Positions 53,924 to 64,000 of a stretch of 64,000 nucleotides of DNA are shown here, piece after piece. Source of the stretch: Charina bottae (lineage: Eukaryota > Chordata > Lepidosauria > Squamata > Charinaidae); the NCBI GenBank assembly GCA_023362775.1, contig JALMGJ010000002.1, forward strand, positions 106,343,981 to 106,407,980, written 5' to 3'. The translations under genes and the position numbers were made by a program. Position 1 is the first letter of the stretch; the number at the start of each line of letters is the position of its first letter. Below the pieces are notes generated by a model. It saw only the letters and a program-made list of their open reading frames with translations. It searched no databases and had not been told where the DNA came from.

Positions 53924-54109
53924 ATAGCTAGTACAGGCAGGAAAATCCAACCCAGACAACATAGGTTTACTATCTTATATTCTAATCCCCTGTTTGGAAT
54001 TTGTTAGTACATATGAAAAACGGAAAGATCCAGTGAGAATGTCTCCAGTCAGTTTTACCTTATGAATATAGTATGTCAGACAGGACAGACAGGTTTCCAG
54101 CTTAGAAAA

Positions 54110-54222
54110 GGAACTCCTTTTTGTGGCCTTTTTAGATTTTAAACATGCCTTTGACTCAATGTCCAGAAATGCCATTTGAGAAAAATTAAAAGACACAATT
54201 ATCAATAGGCACCTTTCAAAAG
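54110..54222 (+). pseudogene. Short LINE reverse transcriptase fragment
   Basis: The plus strand reads LFVAFLDFKHAFDSMSRNAI, a stop, then EKLKDTIINRHL, the first catalytic RT block (F-x-D-x-x-x-A-F-D). The style is like LINE-A (AFIDLSVAFDLINR). Flanks give no further motif, so extent and family are uncertain. Confidence 0.55.
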
Positions 54223-55315
54223 GTACTAATCAAAAGGAAAGGGAAAATTTTAACAACTACAATTTTCTTAAAATCCAATAGAGCAATTATATCTTTCTGT
54301 AAGGGACAGAGTAGAAAGCAGATTTGCTGTTTTGGAGTTAGCAGCCTGCTTAAAATATATTTTTCATATTTTTTATTATGATTTATATTGAAAAAAATTA
54401 TAAACATTTTGTGATTTATTTAGAAATGCTAATTTATTTTTGCATACAAGGACAAGAAAAGAAGTAAAAAGATGTATTTATTCAATGAAAGAACAACCAA
54501 AGAGGTTATGGTATCTGTTTCCTTCAACGTTCACTAAAATATCAAACTGCCCAACATTTAAGAGGCTGCAATAATATTCCATCATTTCAGACTGATGCCC
54601 AGGCTTAAGCATCATTTTATCAGCATGATATAGCAGATTGTGATCATGGTTATATTACAGGAAATTCAAAACAAATGGCGGGCTTAGTGAATCATTTCCT
54701 TAAATTGCTATTTTTTCCCCCAGGCAGAAATATTTTAAAAATGACACCATATTCAAAACTCATATTAACTTAATAATTGAAACAGTGGAGGAAAGTTATA
54801 TTCTACCTGAAATATACTTGTTGTATTTCACTTTCATCTAAACCTGCAGTTCTACCTTTAAAAAAATGATGGAACCCAGCGTCACATTGTTTCTTCTTCA
54901 GATGTCTATAAAATTGACTGGGGCTTTCTACACAGGCTTTTATAACAATGGGGATATATGTTTAGCTATTTACCTTCAAAACTACTAATAGAGATCTGTA
55001 CTGAAATTACACATTATCAGGAATCCTCAGTATTGTAGATATTTTATAAATGAATAACATCAGCTATTCAATAACAGCATATGCACACTTTTGCTGGAAA
55101 AGATTAATTGCCATAATGAACTGTTTAAGTTGCACATGCTGAAATTAAACATTATAATCTTAAGTGAAACTTTATTTTTCAAATTTAAATAAATACATTT
55201 CAGAGCCAGGAGTCACTTAGACCAACCAAATAAATACAAGATGATAAAAAGCTTAATTCATATTTTTCAGTATCTCAAACTGTTCATTGCTCTATCATGG
55301 GACTGCTACTTTTTA
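54223..55315. other. AT-rich stretch without recognised features
   Basis: Nothing is supported. Confidence 0.45.
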
Positions 55316-55359
55316 ATCAGTGCATAAGTTGAAGATCCATGATGCATGTCTTTTCAGTT

Positions 55360-55990
55360 ATTACTAGATAACCCATGACCCGTTCTTTCCACATATAATA
55401 TAGGCTTGCACTGTTTCCCCTCCCCTCGCGACCCTCAGGAGAGTCCCAGTTAAGCTGCCTCCTCCTCCTCCTCCACCTTGGCTGACCCATTGAACTGCCT
55501 GCCCACTTTGCTGGGGAGAAGGGGAACAAAGGGAGCTGTGGACCACAAGGAAAACTGTACCCCCATTCCCCATCCCGGCATGTCCCCAAGGGTCCCCTTC
55601 TTCCAGGGAGGAAGAGCGCTCACCCATTGACCGCTGGTACCCCCCAGCCAGCTCTATCTTCCCAGCAGGCATCCGAGTAGCTCCCTCATCCTTCCCTTGC
55701 TGCCCACCACCATTAAGAGATTTCAAATTTTGGCTTCAGTTCCAAAGCAGCCAATGGCCACTTGCCTGTCAGGCCTTGCCGCCAGCTGATTGGGCTCAGG
55801 GGCCAGAAGGAGATGGGAAAGAGGTTGGGGATATGCCCATGGTGATCACATGACCTTGGCTGACCACGGCAGCATGGTGACACTGAAGCAGCTACAACTT
55901 TGCCAAATTTCAATCCCATTGGAGTAATGGGTCTTGGATTGTGGATGCATTCTGTAAGTTAAACCATTTGAGGTACCTTGGTTCAAAAAT
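55360..55990. repeat. GC-rich, repeat-like block of unknown family
   Basis: Composition rises sharply from about 55400 to 55870 in an AT-rich setting, with CTCCTCCTCCTCC and several CpG. Its left edge reads ACTAGATAACCCATGACCCG; on the minus strand this ends in CTAG, as Helitron 3' ends do, but no convincing hairpin or opposite end was found. The minus-strand frames (to 120 codons) have no known motif. A non-autonomous transposon is the best guess; a CpG-island-like regulatory region is the alternative. Confidence 0.35.
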
Positions 55991-58900
55991 TGTTGCCCTA
56001 TGATGCACTGTTTTGCCCAATTGAAGGTTACAGACAGAGAAATAGACACAAGAGTTTCAGGAGTATATACAGTAGATTACTGATTAAAGAAAGTAAATTT
56101 CTTCCTCTGCCAAGAAAATTGCTTATTATCATTCCCCAAATATCATATCCTAGGATAATTTAGTTACTAAATGATTCCTTTATTAAGATAAGAAGAGATA
56201 TTTGAATCTGAATTACTCAGAGATGGGGCAGGCATTGGGCTAAGGAAAACAAAGTTCAGTTAGAGAATAAAGTTTTGTCATTACCCATAATAGGTACTCT
56301 AGTACAGCTCAGAGATTTGAGAGAGTTCCCTAAAGTGTCCTACTTATTCACAGGATGCACAGTTAGCAGTGTTTGTATTACTCAATAAAAATGTATTTGT
56401 GGTTGTTATGTATGGCACAAGCATCAATCTCTCCTAAACACCAATCTCTTTTTATTGAAATATTGCCACTTTTTTTTTACCATCTCTATGGTAAGTTCAA
56501 AATTAAACAAAATTGCAATAGGGCTGAGCAGTAAATTTATTTATACACACCACACTTGCAGGACTCTTTCTGGAACTAACTCTATATTCAGTTTGCAAAA
56601 GTGTTGTGATTGCCAACATAAAAAGCCACAAGAGATCTACGAAAATCAACAGGATTACCTCATCATGTTTCCATGTCATTCCACCGTGCTATTAAAACAA
56701 AACAAAAACAGAGGGAAAAGAAGTTGAATTTCTTTCAGAAGAGATTCTTTTCACTGAGACAGCTGGGAGCATCTTCCAAAACAATCATGCAAGCCTAGAA
56801 AAAGACATGGCTGCTTTAATAATTTGAAAAGAAGTGTTTTGTACATTCTCTCATGCATTTTAAAGCACCTGTATTGAAAGCTTTATACAGCTCTTTCATT
56901 AGAGTAGCTTTTTCCCCCAAAAAATATTAATGATTGTAACTATTTCAAAATCTGAGTATACAAACTGCTAGAAGTTTAATAGTGAATAGTTTGTATGGTT
57001 CCTTGGATGTTGACTGGATTACAAACTAAGTGGAGTATTGTGTCATTTGAAATCATATAACTTTCTTTCCACTACTTCAATTACTGATTATATCTATCTG
57101 AAAGAACTAAAGACCACAAACATAATAAATTTTTGGCAAACTTTCAAATAGAAAATGTTTTGCTTGTTGTTAGTGAGTAGGGTATCTAGCCTCAATACAT
57201 GTTATCTGACATTAGGATACTGAAGATCTAAGAATGATTATGACATTGAAAATAACCACAACATTTTGAAGTTACATTTTTTGTGCACAATGCTACTCAC
57301 TACAAAGGAAGATGGAAATCAGTTCCACAAGATAAACAGAAATAATAAACAAATGTTTTCAATGGCATAAAATATAGCTGTCTCATGAAGCATTCCTTAA
57401 AAAAAAGAGAAAAAAGAACAGGACAAAAGAAAACTTGCCTTTGTATAAAGAACCCACCAAGAACAGACAGGTAAATGAAGAATGGAGTTTTATGAAGAAA
57501 ATTTAACAACTTCACATACTAGATTAGCACACCTAAAATATTTCACCTTTAAGATGTAACTGAACACATATAATTTAATTACAAAGAGGCACTCTTTAGC
57601 TTTGTAAAAAAACTGCTTCTAAATTGATCAACAGACTCCTGTAGCTATACTAACTGAGGTCTCTAATGGCTCCTAACAGTAGTGCATGTACAAATACCTG
57701 CACATGCACACAGTATGCAAGGTTTCTATAGACAGTGTTTTATTTTCCATCTACTGATGACTATGAACAGTGTTAGAAAGGACCTATATCATTATTCTTG
57801 ATTATCATAATTAACATTTAACGATTATGTTAGCGAGAGTTTATTTCCCAACTTCTGATAACCAAAATAAATTAAAAATAGCACACACAGTTTCAGATTT
57901 GATATTTTGCTTTATTTTCTATGAAATTGTATTTGTGTATACATAGATATACTGTAGATACTTTTTATTTTCAGTAATTTTGAAATAAGAACATAAGAAC
58001 TCTGCTACAGAAATGATAACCCAGAATAAGGATCATCATGAGCAATCATGGGAAATTCATAAGTGGAAATAAGGGCAAAAGACCTCAGCTGCTACTGGTT
58101 TCCAGAATTAGTATATTGTCTCTGATATTAGAAATAATATATTACCCTAATGACTAATAAATGTCAAAGGCCTTTTGTAGTTGTTCAGCTTGGTAGATAT
58201 TAGGAGATTGTATTGTTTTACAGTGTGTTTTGTGAACAGTATACAGTACCTACTGTTCAACATAGTCTGGGGTTTTAATATGTATAGTTTAATATAAGGA
58301 AAGGGGGAAATGCCTACCCAGTTTCTTTGTATGACATATAATTTATGCATCTCCATCATGCTCTCTCTTCAGTCACACTCTTTCATCAATGGGTCCAGTT
58401 TGATTATTTTGCCTTTGTTGCAACTTTTCTGGAGCTACAACCAAAAATCACCCCCCCCCCCATGTTCACAGCAACTATAATAGGTCTTGACAAGGATGTC
58501 ATCACAATCATTTTAAGGTTCTTTCACTCTAAAGGATGTAAATTTATTTCTGCTACTATCAAATTATTTGCAGCCAAGTCTAACTCTAAAGAGCTGAAAG
58601 AGGCCGATCTTCCAGCTATACTTTCTTAGAATCAATTCAAACCATTTTTCTGAGAGCAGTGCTCCAGATACCAAAATGTGTGCCAAATACAACTTTGTGT
58701 CTGAAGTCTGGGCTAACTGGGATGGAGAATTAACCCTAATCAGAGATTTTAGTTTCTGGTTAAAGCTAAGCTTTTGTCGAGTGCTCCTGGCCTCCTTTAA
58801 CAATACATGATAAATATAAGTTGGTCTGGAAAAAGGCTTCATTGGGCAAATTATTGTCACATGGTCTTTCATCAGAACTTTTGTTATCAGTGTACTGTGA

Positions 58901-59153
58901 TCAAGCTAGAGATTAAAACAATGACTTATGGACGTACAAATGTAAAAGGATCTATACTGAGAAGGGAGAATTAATATGAGGCCAGCTTCCTAGATCACTA
59001 TTTTAAAATTGTCTAGATATGACAGAGCTTTCTCCTGAGCCTATTTTAATGTATTGCTTTCTACCTTGTAGGAGGCCCAGTTTAATAAGATTCCTTACGT
59101 CCATACAGATCAGGTGCAGTAGAAAGCTTTTCTCTGTGTGTGCCTTTTTTTGT
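55991..59153. other. Long AT-rich stretch without recognised features
   Basis: No supported gene or repeat family was found. A poly-C tract lies at about 58451-58460. The open frames at 58345-58629 and 58564-58872 overlap on opposite strands and show no recognisable domain. Confidence 0.45.
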
Positions 59154-59330
59154 CCAGTTTTCTTGGCAAAATTTTCAGAAATGGGCTTGCCATTGCCTTC
59201 TTTGTAAGGCTAAGAGAGAGTGACTGGCCCAAAGTCACCCAGATGACTTTGTGCCTAAGGCAGGACTAGAAGTCATGGTCCCCCAGTTTTTACCCTGGTT
59301 CCTTAATCACTATATCAAATCGCTTCTCAG
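59154..59330 (-). mobile_element. MIR-like SINE fragment
   Basis: GGCTTGCCATTGCCTTCTTT is followed by TGGCCCAAAGTCACCCAGAT and CTAGAAGTCATGGTC, the same order as in the copy at 3440. It is diverged and has no visible target duplication. Confidence 0.65.
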
Positions 59331-60581
59331 TAGAAACTGTTGGCCACATCATATTTTGTTACAAGTATTACAAAGATGAATAAACTGACTCACTTTTTTA
59401 AAACAAGATTTCTTGGTTGTCATAGTTTTCTGTGTTTCTGAACTATTATATGGATACTATGCATGACACCAAATTTTACAGATCAGCTTTTGAAGATATT
59501 AAATAACAATGGGCTTCTGTAATGTTTTGTATGTTTCATATATTTTTATATTAGTGAAATTAATTTATTTGTAGTTACTTATGATTTTGATATTGTTACT
59601 GTGTTACTGTGCTAGTATTGGTTTTTGTTTGTTTTATCTGTTCTATATTTAATGTTTCTGGTCTGGGGCCATAACATTTTATTTTTATATGTTCATTTAA
59701 TTTCATTTAATCACATTAACTCTGGCCTTTCCACTTTTCTTGTCATGACCACTTCTGAGAATATAACTTTTGACATGTTTCAGAAGAATGAATTTAGCCT
59801 TCAATCTGGAGGGCAAAAAATACCCACCTTTGTATTATATTGCTATGGAGTTAGGTGTTCTTATAAAAGTAATAAATAAACACATTAATTAAGGATGAGT
59901 AAATCTGGTTTTAACCTATTTTTGTTCTGTATTTATGTCATGTAATTGTATATTTATGTTTAATATAAATATATTTAAAATATGTTTAATAGGTATTTTA
60001 ATCAATACATTCTCTCAATATAAAATATTTAACTGCCTATTTTAGGATACTATTCTCAGAAACTGCATGGTAGACTCAGAGAGAAGCAAAATCAAAGCTA
60101 CATGTTAGTCTGAAGTGTTCAAGTCATTTCATGTAGGAATTTGTAAATAATAAATAAATAAGAGGGAGAGGGAGAGGGAGAGGGAGAAGAATTGGTGTTA
60201 GTTTAAGTGTATAAGTAAAAGCCTTCATTTTTCTAAGGAGGAGATTATGTGACTCTGAGGATCAGCAAAGCTTGATGTAACTTCTGTATAAACTGAGAAT
60301 CAATTGAATTGCATTGGAGGATAGCCATTGGCCAGTTCACTTTGATCCCCTTACCTGAAGTGATTTTAATAGCATTTGATTTTGAATAAATTGCACTGTG
60401 GCCATATTAATAGCATAATCCAAGAATGTTCTTTGAAAACCAAATTCACTCATGTTCTTCAAGAACTTGTTACAGTAACTTTTAAACCAGCTTTCCTAAA
60501 TTTGCTTTTCTTTCCATAACTATACAGCTTTCCATAACTATACAGCTTAAAGCCCTGGGTGTGCAGTCTCTGTTTGAATTA
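59331..60581. other. AT-rich stretch with a (GGGAGA)n run
   Basis: A GGGAGA hexanucleotide run lies at 60162-60187. Nothing else is recognised. Confidence 0.5.
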
Positions 60582-62006
60582 TTTATTATTATTATTATTT
60601 ATTGAATTTATTCCCCGCCCATCTCCCATACAAGGGACTCTGGGCGGGTCACAACAATCAAAGTTAAAAACGATACAATAAAAGTCTAAAAAATACAATA
60701 TAAATAGATAAAATACAAGATGAAGGACGTAGGGAACGTAGCATAGATAGTGTTGCTACGGGGCTAGCCAACCCCAGGAGGCACTACCGCCTCTATTGTC
60801 CCAGGCCAGGTGGCAGAGCCAGGTCTTAAGGGCCTTCCGAAAGGTCAGGAGGGAGGGGGCCAGTCTCACCTCCGGGGGCAAGATATTCCATAGGGCGGGC
60901 GCTATCGCAGAGAAGGCATGCCTTCTGGACCCCACTAGATGGAACTCTCTTGTTGAGGGGGTCCGAAGCATGCCCTCTCTGCATGCACGGGTGGGGCGGG
61001 CCGACGTTATCGGGATGAGACGGTCCCTCAGGTACCCTGGTCCTATGCCATGTAGGGCTTTAAAGGTGATCACCAACACCTTGAATTGGACCCGGAAGCA
61101 AACTGGCAGCCAATGCAGCTCGCGAAGCAGAGGTGTTACATGGGCCGATCTCCTGGCCCCCGTAACTGCTCGCGCCGCCGCATTCTGCACCAGCTGAAGC
61201 TTCCAGATACTCTTCAAGGGTAGCCCCATGTAGAGCGCATTACAATAGTCTATACGGGAGATGACAAGGGCGTGAGTGACTGTTCGGAGGGCCTCCTGAT
61301 CCAGGAAAGGGCGCAACTGGCGCACAACTCGAAGCTGTGCAAAGGCCCTCCTGGCCACGACTGCCACCTGCTCTTCGAGCAGGAGTCGCGAGTCCAGGAG
61401 GACCCCCAGATTCTGCACTGGATCCGAGTGGGGTAGTGCAACTCCACCCAGAACCAAAGATGACAACTTCCCGGATCCAGGGGGGCCGTCAATCCACAGC
61501 CACTCCGTCTTACCAGGGTTCAGTTGAAGCCTGTTGTTCCCCATCCAGGCCCCCACAGCCTCCAGGCACTGAGATAAGGCATTGACCGCATCACTTACTT
61601 CACCCGGGATGGAGATGTATAACTGGGTATCATCGGCATATTGGTGATACCTCATCCCGTGGTGACGGATGATCTCGCCCAGCGGCTTGATGTAGATGTT
61701 GAATAGGAGAGGAGAGAAAACTGACCCCTGAGGCACCCCACAAGTCAGGGGTCTCGGGTCAGCTCTCTCCTCCCCTATCAACACCGACTGGGAACGGCCC
61801 TGGAGGAAGGAGGCGAACCAGCACAAAACCACGCTGCCCGCCCCGAACTCCTCGAGCCGTCCCAAAAGTATACCGTGGTCGACGGTATCAAAAGCCGCTG
61901 AGAGATCTAAGAGAGCAAGGATGGACGCACTCCCTCCATCCCGCTCTCGCCAGAGATCATCCATAAGCGCGACCAATGCGGTCTCTGTCCCATATCCCGG
62001 CCTGAA
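60582..62006 (-). mobile_element. L2-type LINE, recent 5'-truncated insertion
   Basis: The left end has a TTATT run and TTGAATTTATTCCCCGCCCA, the antisense of the element's 3' tail. The right end stops inside an open RT frame at GFRPGYGTETALVALM, so the element was truncated at insertion. The 3' UTR is short. The lack of stops and the GC-rich, CpG-rich state suggest a young copy. Related tails occur at 10636, 29104 and 30575. Confidence 0.85.
60756..61976 (-). CDS. L2 LINE reverse transcriptase, C-terminal two thirds (5'-truncated)
   Basis: 406 codons from the internal Met at 61976, open to the truncation about 10 codons further. Motifs: ALLDLSAAFDTVDH (first catalytic Asp), CGVPQGSVFSPLLFNIYI, active site YHQYADDTQLYI with both Asp, LQLNPGKTEWLW, NLGVLLDSRLLLEEQV, ISRIDYCNALYMGLP, AARAVTGARRSAHVTPLLRE and LHWLPVCFRVQFK. 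The N-terminal fingers, endonuclease and ORF1 are absent. There are no stops, but the protein lacks its endonuclease and is unlikely to function. The start is inside the domain, not a real initiation site. Confidence 0.88.
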   Translation of the reverse strand: MVALMDDLWRERDGGSASILALLDLSAAFDTVDHGILLGRLEEFGAGSVVLCWFASFLQGRSQSVLIGEERADPRPLTCGVPQGSVFSPLLFNIYIKPLGEIIRHHGMRYHQYADDTQLYISIPGEVSDAVNALSQCLEAVGAWMGNNRLQLNPGKTEWLWIDGPPGSGKLSSLVLGGVALPHSDPVQNLGVLLDSRLLLEEQVAVVARRAFAQLRVVRQLRPFLDQEALRTVTHALVISRIDYCNALYMGLPLKSIWKLQLVQNAAARAVTGARRSAHVTPLLRELHWLPVCFRVQFKVLVITFKALHGIGPGYLRDRLIPITSARPTRACREGMLRTPSTREFHLVGSRRHAFSAIAPALWNILPPEVRLAPSLLTFRKALKTWLCHLAWDNRGGSASWGWLAP

Positions 62007-62599
62007 ACCTGAATCAAGTTAATTGGGCCATAGATGGAGAAAGTGGAGGAAAGATGGAGGAAGAAAAAGAAAAAAAGACTGAAGCCTGGGTTGGATTTAC
62101 TTGGGTGTTATTATATCATGCACTTGAGGTAAGAGTTGGGGAGCGCTTATAGGAGTGAGAGTATAGAAATGGGTTAGGGTAGAAAGATATGGTAGGTTTG
62201 GTGGGTCCTATGTAATCTAAGGTTCCTGAAGATACTTTGTAAAAATTGTTAACTTGATAGGCAGATGAATTTGGATAGATTATGGAAGGGAGTGAATTTA
62301 GTTGTAGATTAACCAGCTGGACTAAAAAAGCAGCCACACATATTGGTTAATACCAGAAGAATGTATGTAGAGTGTGAACATGATGAAAATATTAAGGGGG
62401 AGAGGTAATTTATTTTTGGGGTCACTATGAAGTGAGCCCAAATTGAGTCTGTGATGGATAGGAGGAAGTATGGCATGGGATGCTAGGTAGGCCATTGAAG
62501 AAAAAGGAGACCCACACATTAGTGAAGTCCCTTCTTCTAAGCCAGCTGTGCCAGACCTGGGGCCAAATGGCTAAATTATTAATTAAGGCAGAGTCTCTT
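62007..62599. other. Stretch without recognised features
   Basis: Flank of the L2 insertion; nothing is supported. Confidence 0.4.
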
Positions 62600-63150
62600 G
62601 GAAATGTTTTCTTCTCACATTTATCACATATTCAGGCTCTCAAAGCAAAAACTGCATTGGTTGCTCTCAATGATGTAGACCATACCATTCTTCTGAATTG
62701 CCTACGAAGACTGGGAGTGGGAAGCATCATTTTGCAGTAGTTCTTCCTGAGTAAGAGATTCCAGCTAGTGTTGGGGGTAGTGGAGAAGGTTGAGTCCACA
62801 GTCACTCCAATATGGCGTTGTCCCAGGGTTTGTATTCTCTCCCATTCTGTTTAACATCTACATGATGTCACTGGGAGAGCTCATCCATCAGCAGAGAGTG
62901 AGGTATCATTAATATGATGATGATACTCAGATCTCTACCCCAGGATGAATGGGAGATGTTGTGGAAATGTTGACCTCATACCAGGACTGGTGGATCAATT
63001 ATGCTCTTGCCTTGAATCATTGCATCTGACTTAGATATATCTCAGATGGATCATTGTAACATACTCTTTTAAACTTCCTCTGAAGAACAAATGGTCCAGA
63101 ATGGTAACCAGGTTCACCAGCTGTTGATTCATTTTGAAGGACAATTAATA
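62600..63150 (+). pseudogene. Old L2/CR1 LINE reverse transcriptase relic
   Basis: The plus strand gives VALNDVDHTILLNCLRRLGV (the AFDxVDH region in worn form), then in other frames TPIWRCPRVCILSHSV (a G-V-P-Q-G-S-V-L relic), a TATCATTAATATGATGATGA remnant of the YADD region at about 62902-62930, and a MDHCN..F motif near 63050. There are many stops. It is much older than the L2 copy at 60582. Confidence 0.55.
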
Positions 63151-63693
63151 CCTGTAGTGTTATGAACTAATAAAAAGCCCACTGAGTAATCATAAATCTA
63201 ATTTTTTCATTAGTTATATATTTGGATACTTCTTCTGATTTCAGTTTGGAAGCTTAAAACTATACTATTGTTTAAATGAAAATTGGGAACTTGCTTACTA
63301 CATCACTACTTAGCATATCTATCTAGTAGGAGGATGAACATTTTGTCACTGGCATCCAGCAATTAAGCCACATTAATATGAGTTAATGCAATCTCACAGT
63401 CTCATTAAAGTAATTATTCATTAGCAGGCATTTTGAAGTTTGTAGATGAAGAAGTCCTCCACTTGCATAAGTCCATTTCTCTTCTGTCTGTCAAACTATT
63501 CCTTGTAGGTTCATCATGTTAATTTCAAGGTTATGTTTAATGGTTTTATAAATGGCACTTCCATTGCATGGAGACAAATGAATGTACCATGTTTCTCATC
63601 CAAATGATTGCATAATCACCTAGTAAAAGGATACAAAATTACTGACTTAAAAGTACTCCTTATTTCTTATCTCAAAACCATGTTTGTAGAAAC
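63151..63693. other. AT-rich stretch without recognised features
   Basis: Nothing is supported before the PLE palindrome. Confidence 0.4.
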
Positions 63694-64000
63694 AATGTTG
63701 TTTTCTTCTTCCCTTGTGAATTTTATTCCTTTGAAGATGTTGTTGGTGGTTTCATGTGTTTCCTCTAGTTGTTCCTTTTTTATTTATTTTATTATTTATT
63801 TTAATAATAATAAAAAAGGAACAACTAGAGGAAACACAGGAAACCATCAACAACATTTTCAAAGAAATAAAATTCACAAGGGAAGAAGAAAACAACAACA
63901 CACTACCCTTCTTGGACACCCTCATCAGTAGAGGAAATTATGGTATTCTAGAAACACAAGTCTACCGGAAATCTACCCACACTAACCATGTGCTCCACTA
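63694..64000 (+). mobile_element. PLE family 1 fragment in inverted (palindromic) arrangement
   Basis: The plus strand from 63812 reads KKEQLEETQETINNIFKEIK and continues through PLE C-terminal sequence (TLISRGNYGILETQVYRKST) to the window end. 63694-63781 is the inverse of 63812-63899 with a few mismatches, around a 30-base ATTT/TAAT spacer. The plus copy starts just after the place where the YVDD segment would lie. The element continues past the window. Confidence 0.85.

Noticed and set aside
55360..55386. Helitron 3' end (CTAG)
   Set aside because: No stem-loop of the right size and position before CTAG, and no TC-start partner was found.
58345..58872. Overlapping frames of 94 and 102 codons as a possible gene
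   Set aside because: They lie on opposite strands, have no recognisable domain and no splice or promoter support.

Overview
The window looks like intergenic DNA from a squamate reptile (lizard or snake). It is AT-rich, with no recognisable host exon, tRNA, rRNA or bacterial-style operon. The squamate call rests on the mix of repeats: tRNA-headed SINEs of the Sauria type, a BovB/RTE LINE, L2, L1, Rex1-like and R4/Dong LINEs, two families of Penelope-like elements (PLEs), a chromodomain Gypsy element and AATAG-tailed LINE ends. Family names come from motif recognition only, since no database search was possible.

Layout. 1-6.4 kb holds relics of L1 (both strands), a TATAA array, a MIR-like SINE and a Rex1/CR1-type LINE on the minus strand. 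7.07-8.03 kb is a hAT-like element with two nested, tandemly duplicated hAT-like copies. 8.15-10.64 kb is a decayed PLE (family 1). 11.2-21.66 kb is one plus-strand LINE (LINE-A, I/Vingi-like) broken by two insertions: a twin-primed LINE 3' end (11605-12284) and a 5.0-kb composite PLE family 2 insertion (12669-17674) with a 12-bp target-site duplication. The composite carries a long open PLE frame and creates a nearly perfect inverted repeat of about 2.37 kb with the LINE to its right.

22.2-29.9 kb holds a palindromic MITE, a solo LTR, a complete Tc1-type transposon with an open DD34E transposase, a truncated R4/Dong LINE and a probable LTR. 30-38.7 kb is mostly old unannotated DNA with an RTE-like relic, a Sauria-type SINE and a possible CR1 relic. 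38.77-41.83 kb is a probable long solo LTR containing a 42-bp minisatellite and a BovB insertion. 44.54-50.46 kb is a full-length, young Gypsy chromovirus whose LTRs differ at three bases and one G-run length, with a self-priming type primer-binding site and several inactivating lesions. 51.6-64 kb contains PLE chimeras, a second Sauria-type SINE, a GC-rich block, a recent L2 insertion, an old L2 relic and a PLE palindrome at the right edge.

No genes here work together as a pathway. The proteins are self-mobilisation enzymes: reverse transcriptases, APE, GIY-YIG and restriction-like endonucleases, a DDE transposase, and a gag-protease-RT-RNase H-integrase set. Only the Tc1 transposase and the PLE family 2 frame look intact enough to encode a full or nearly full product.
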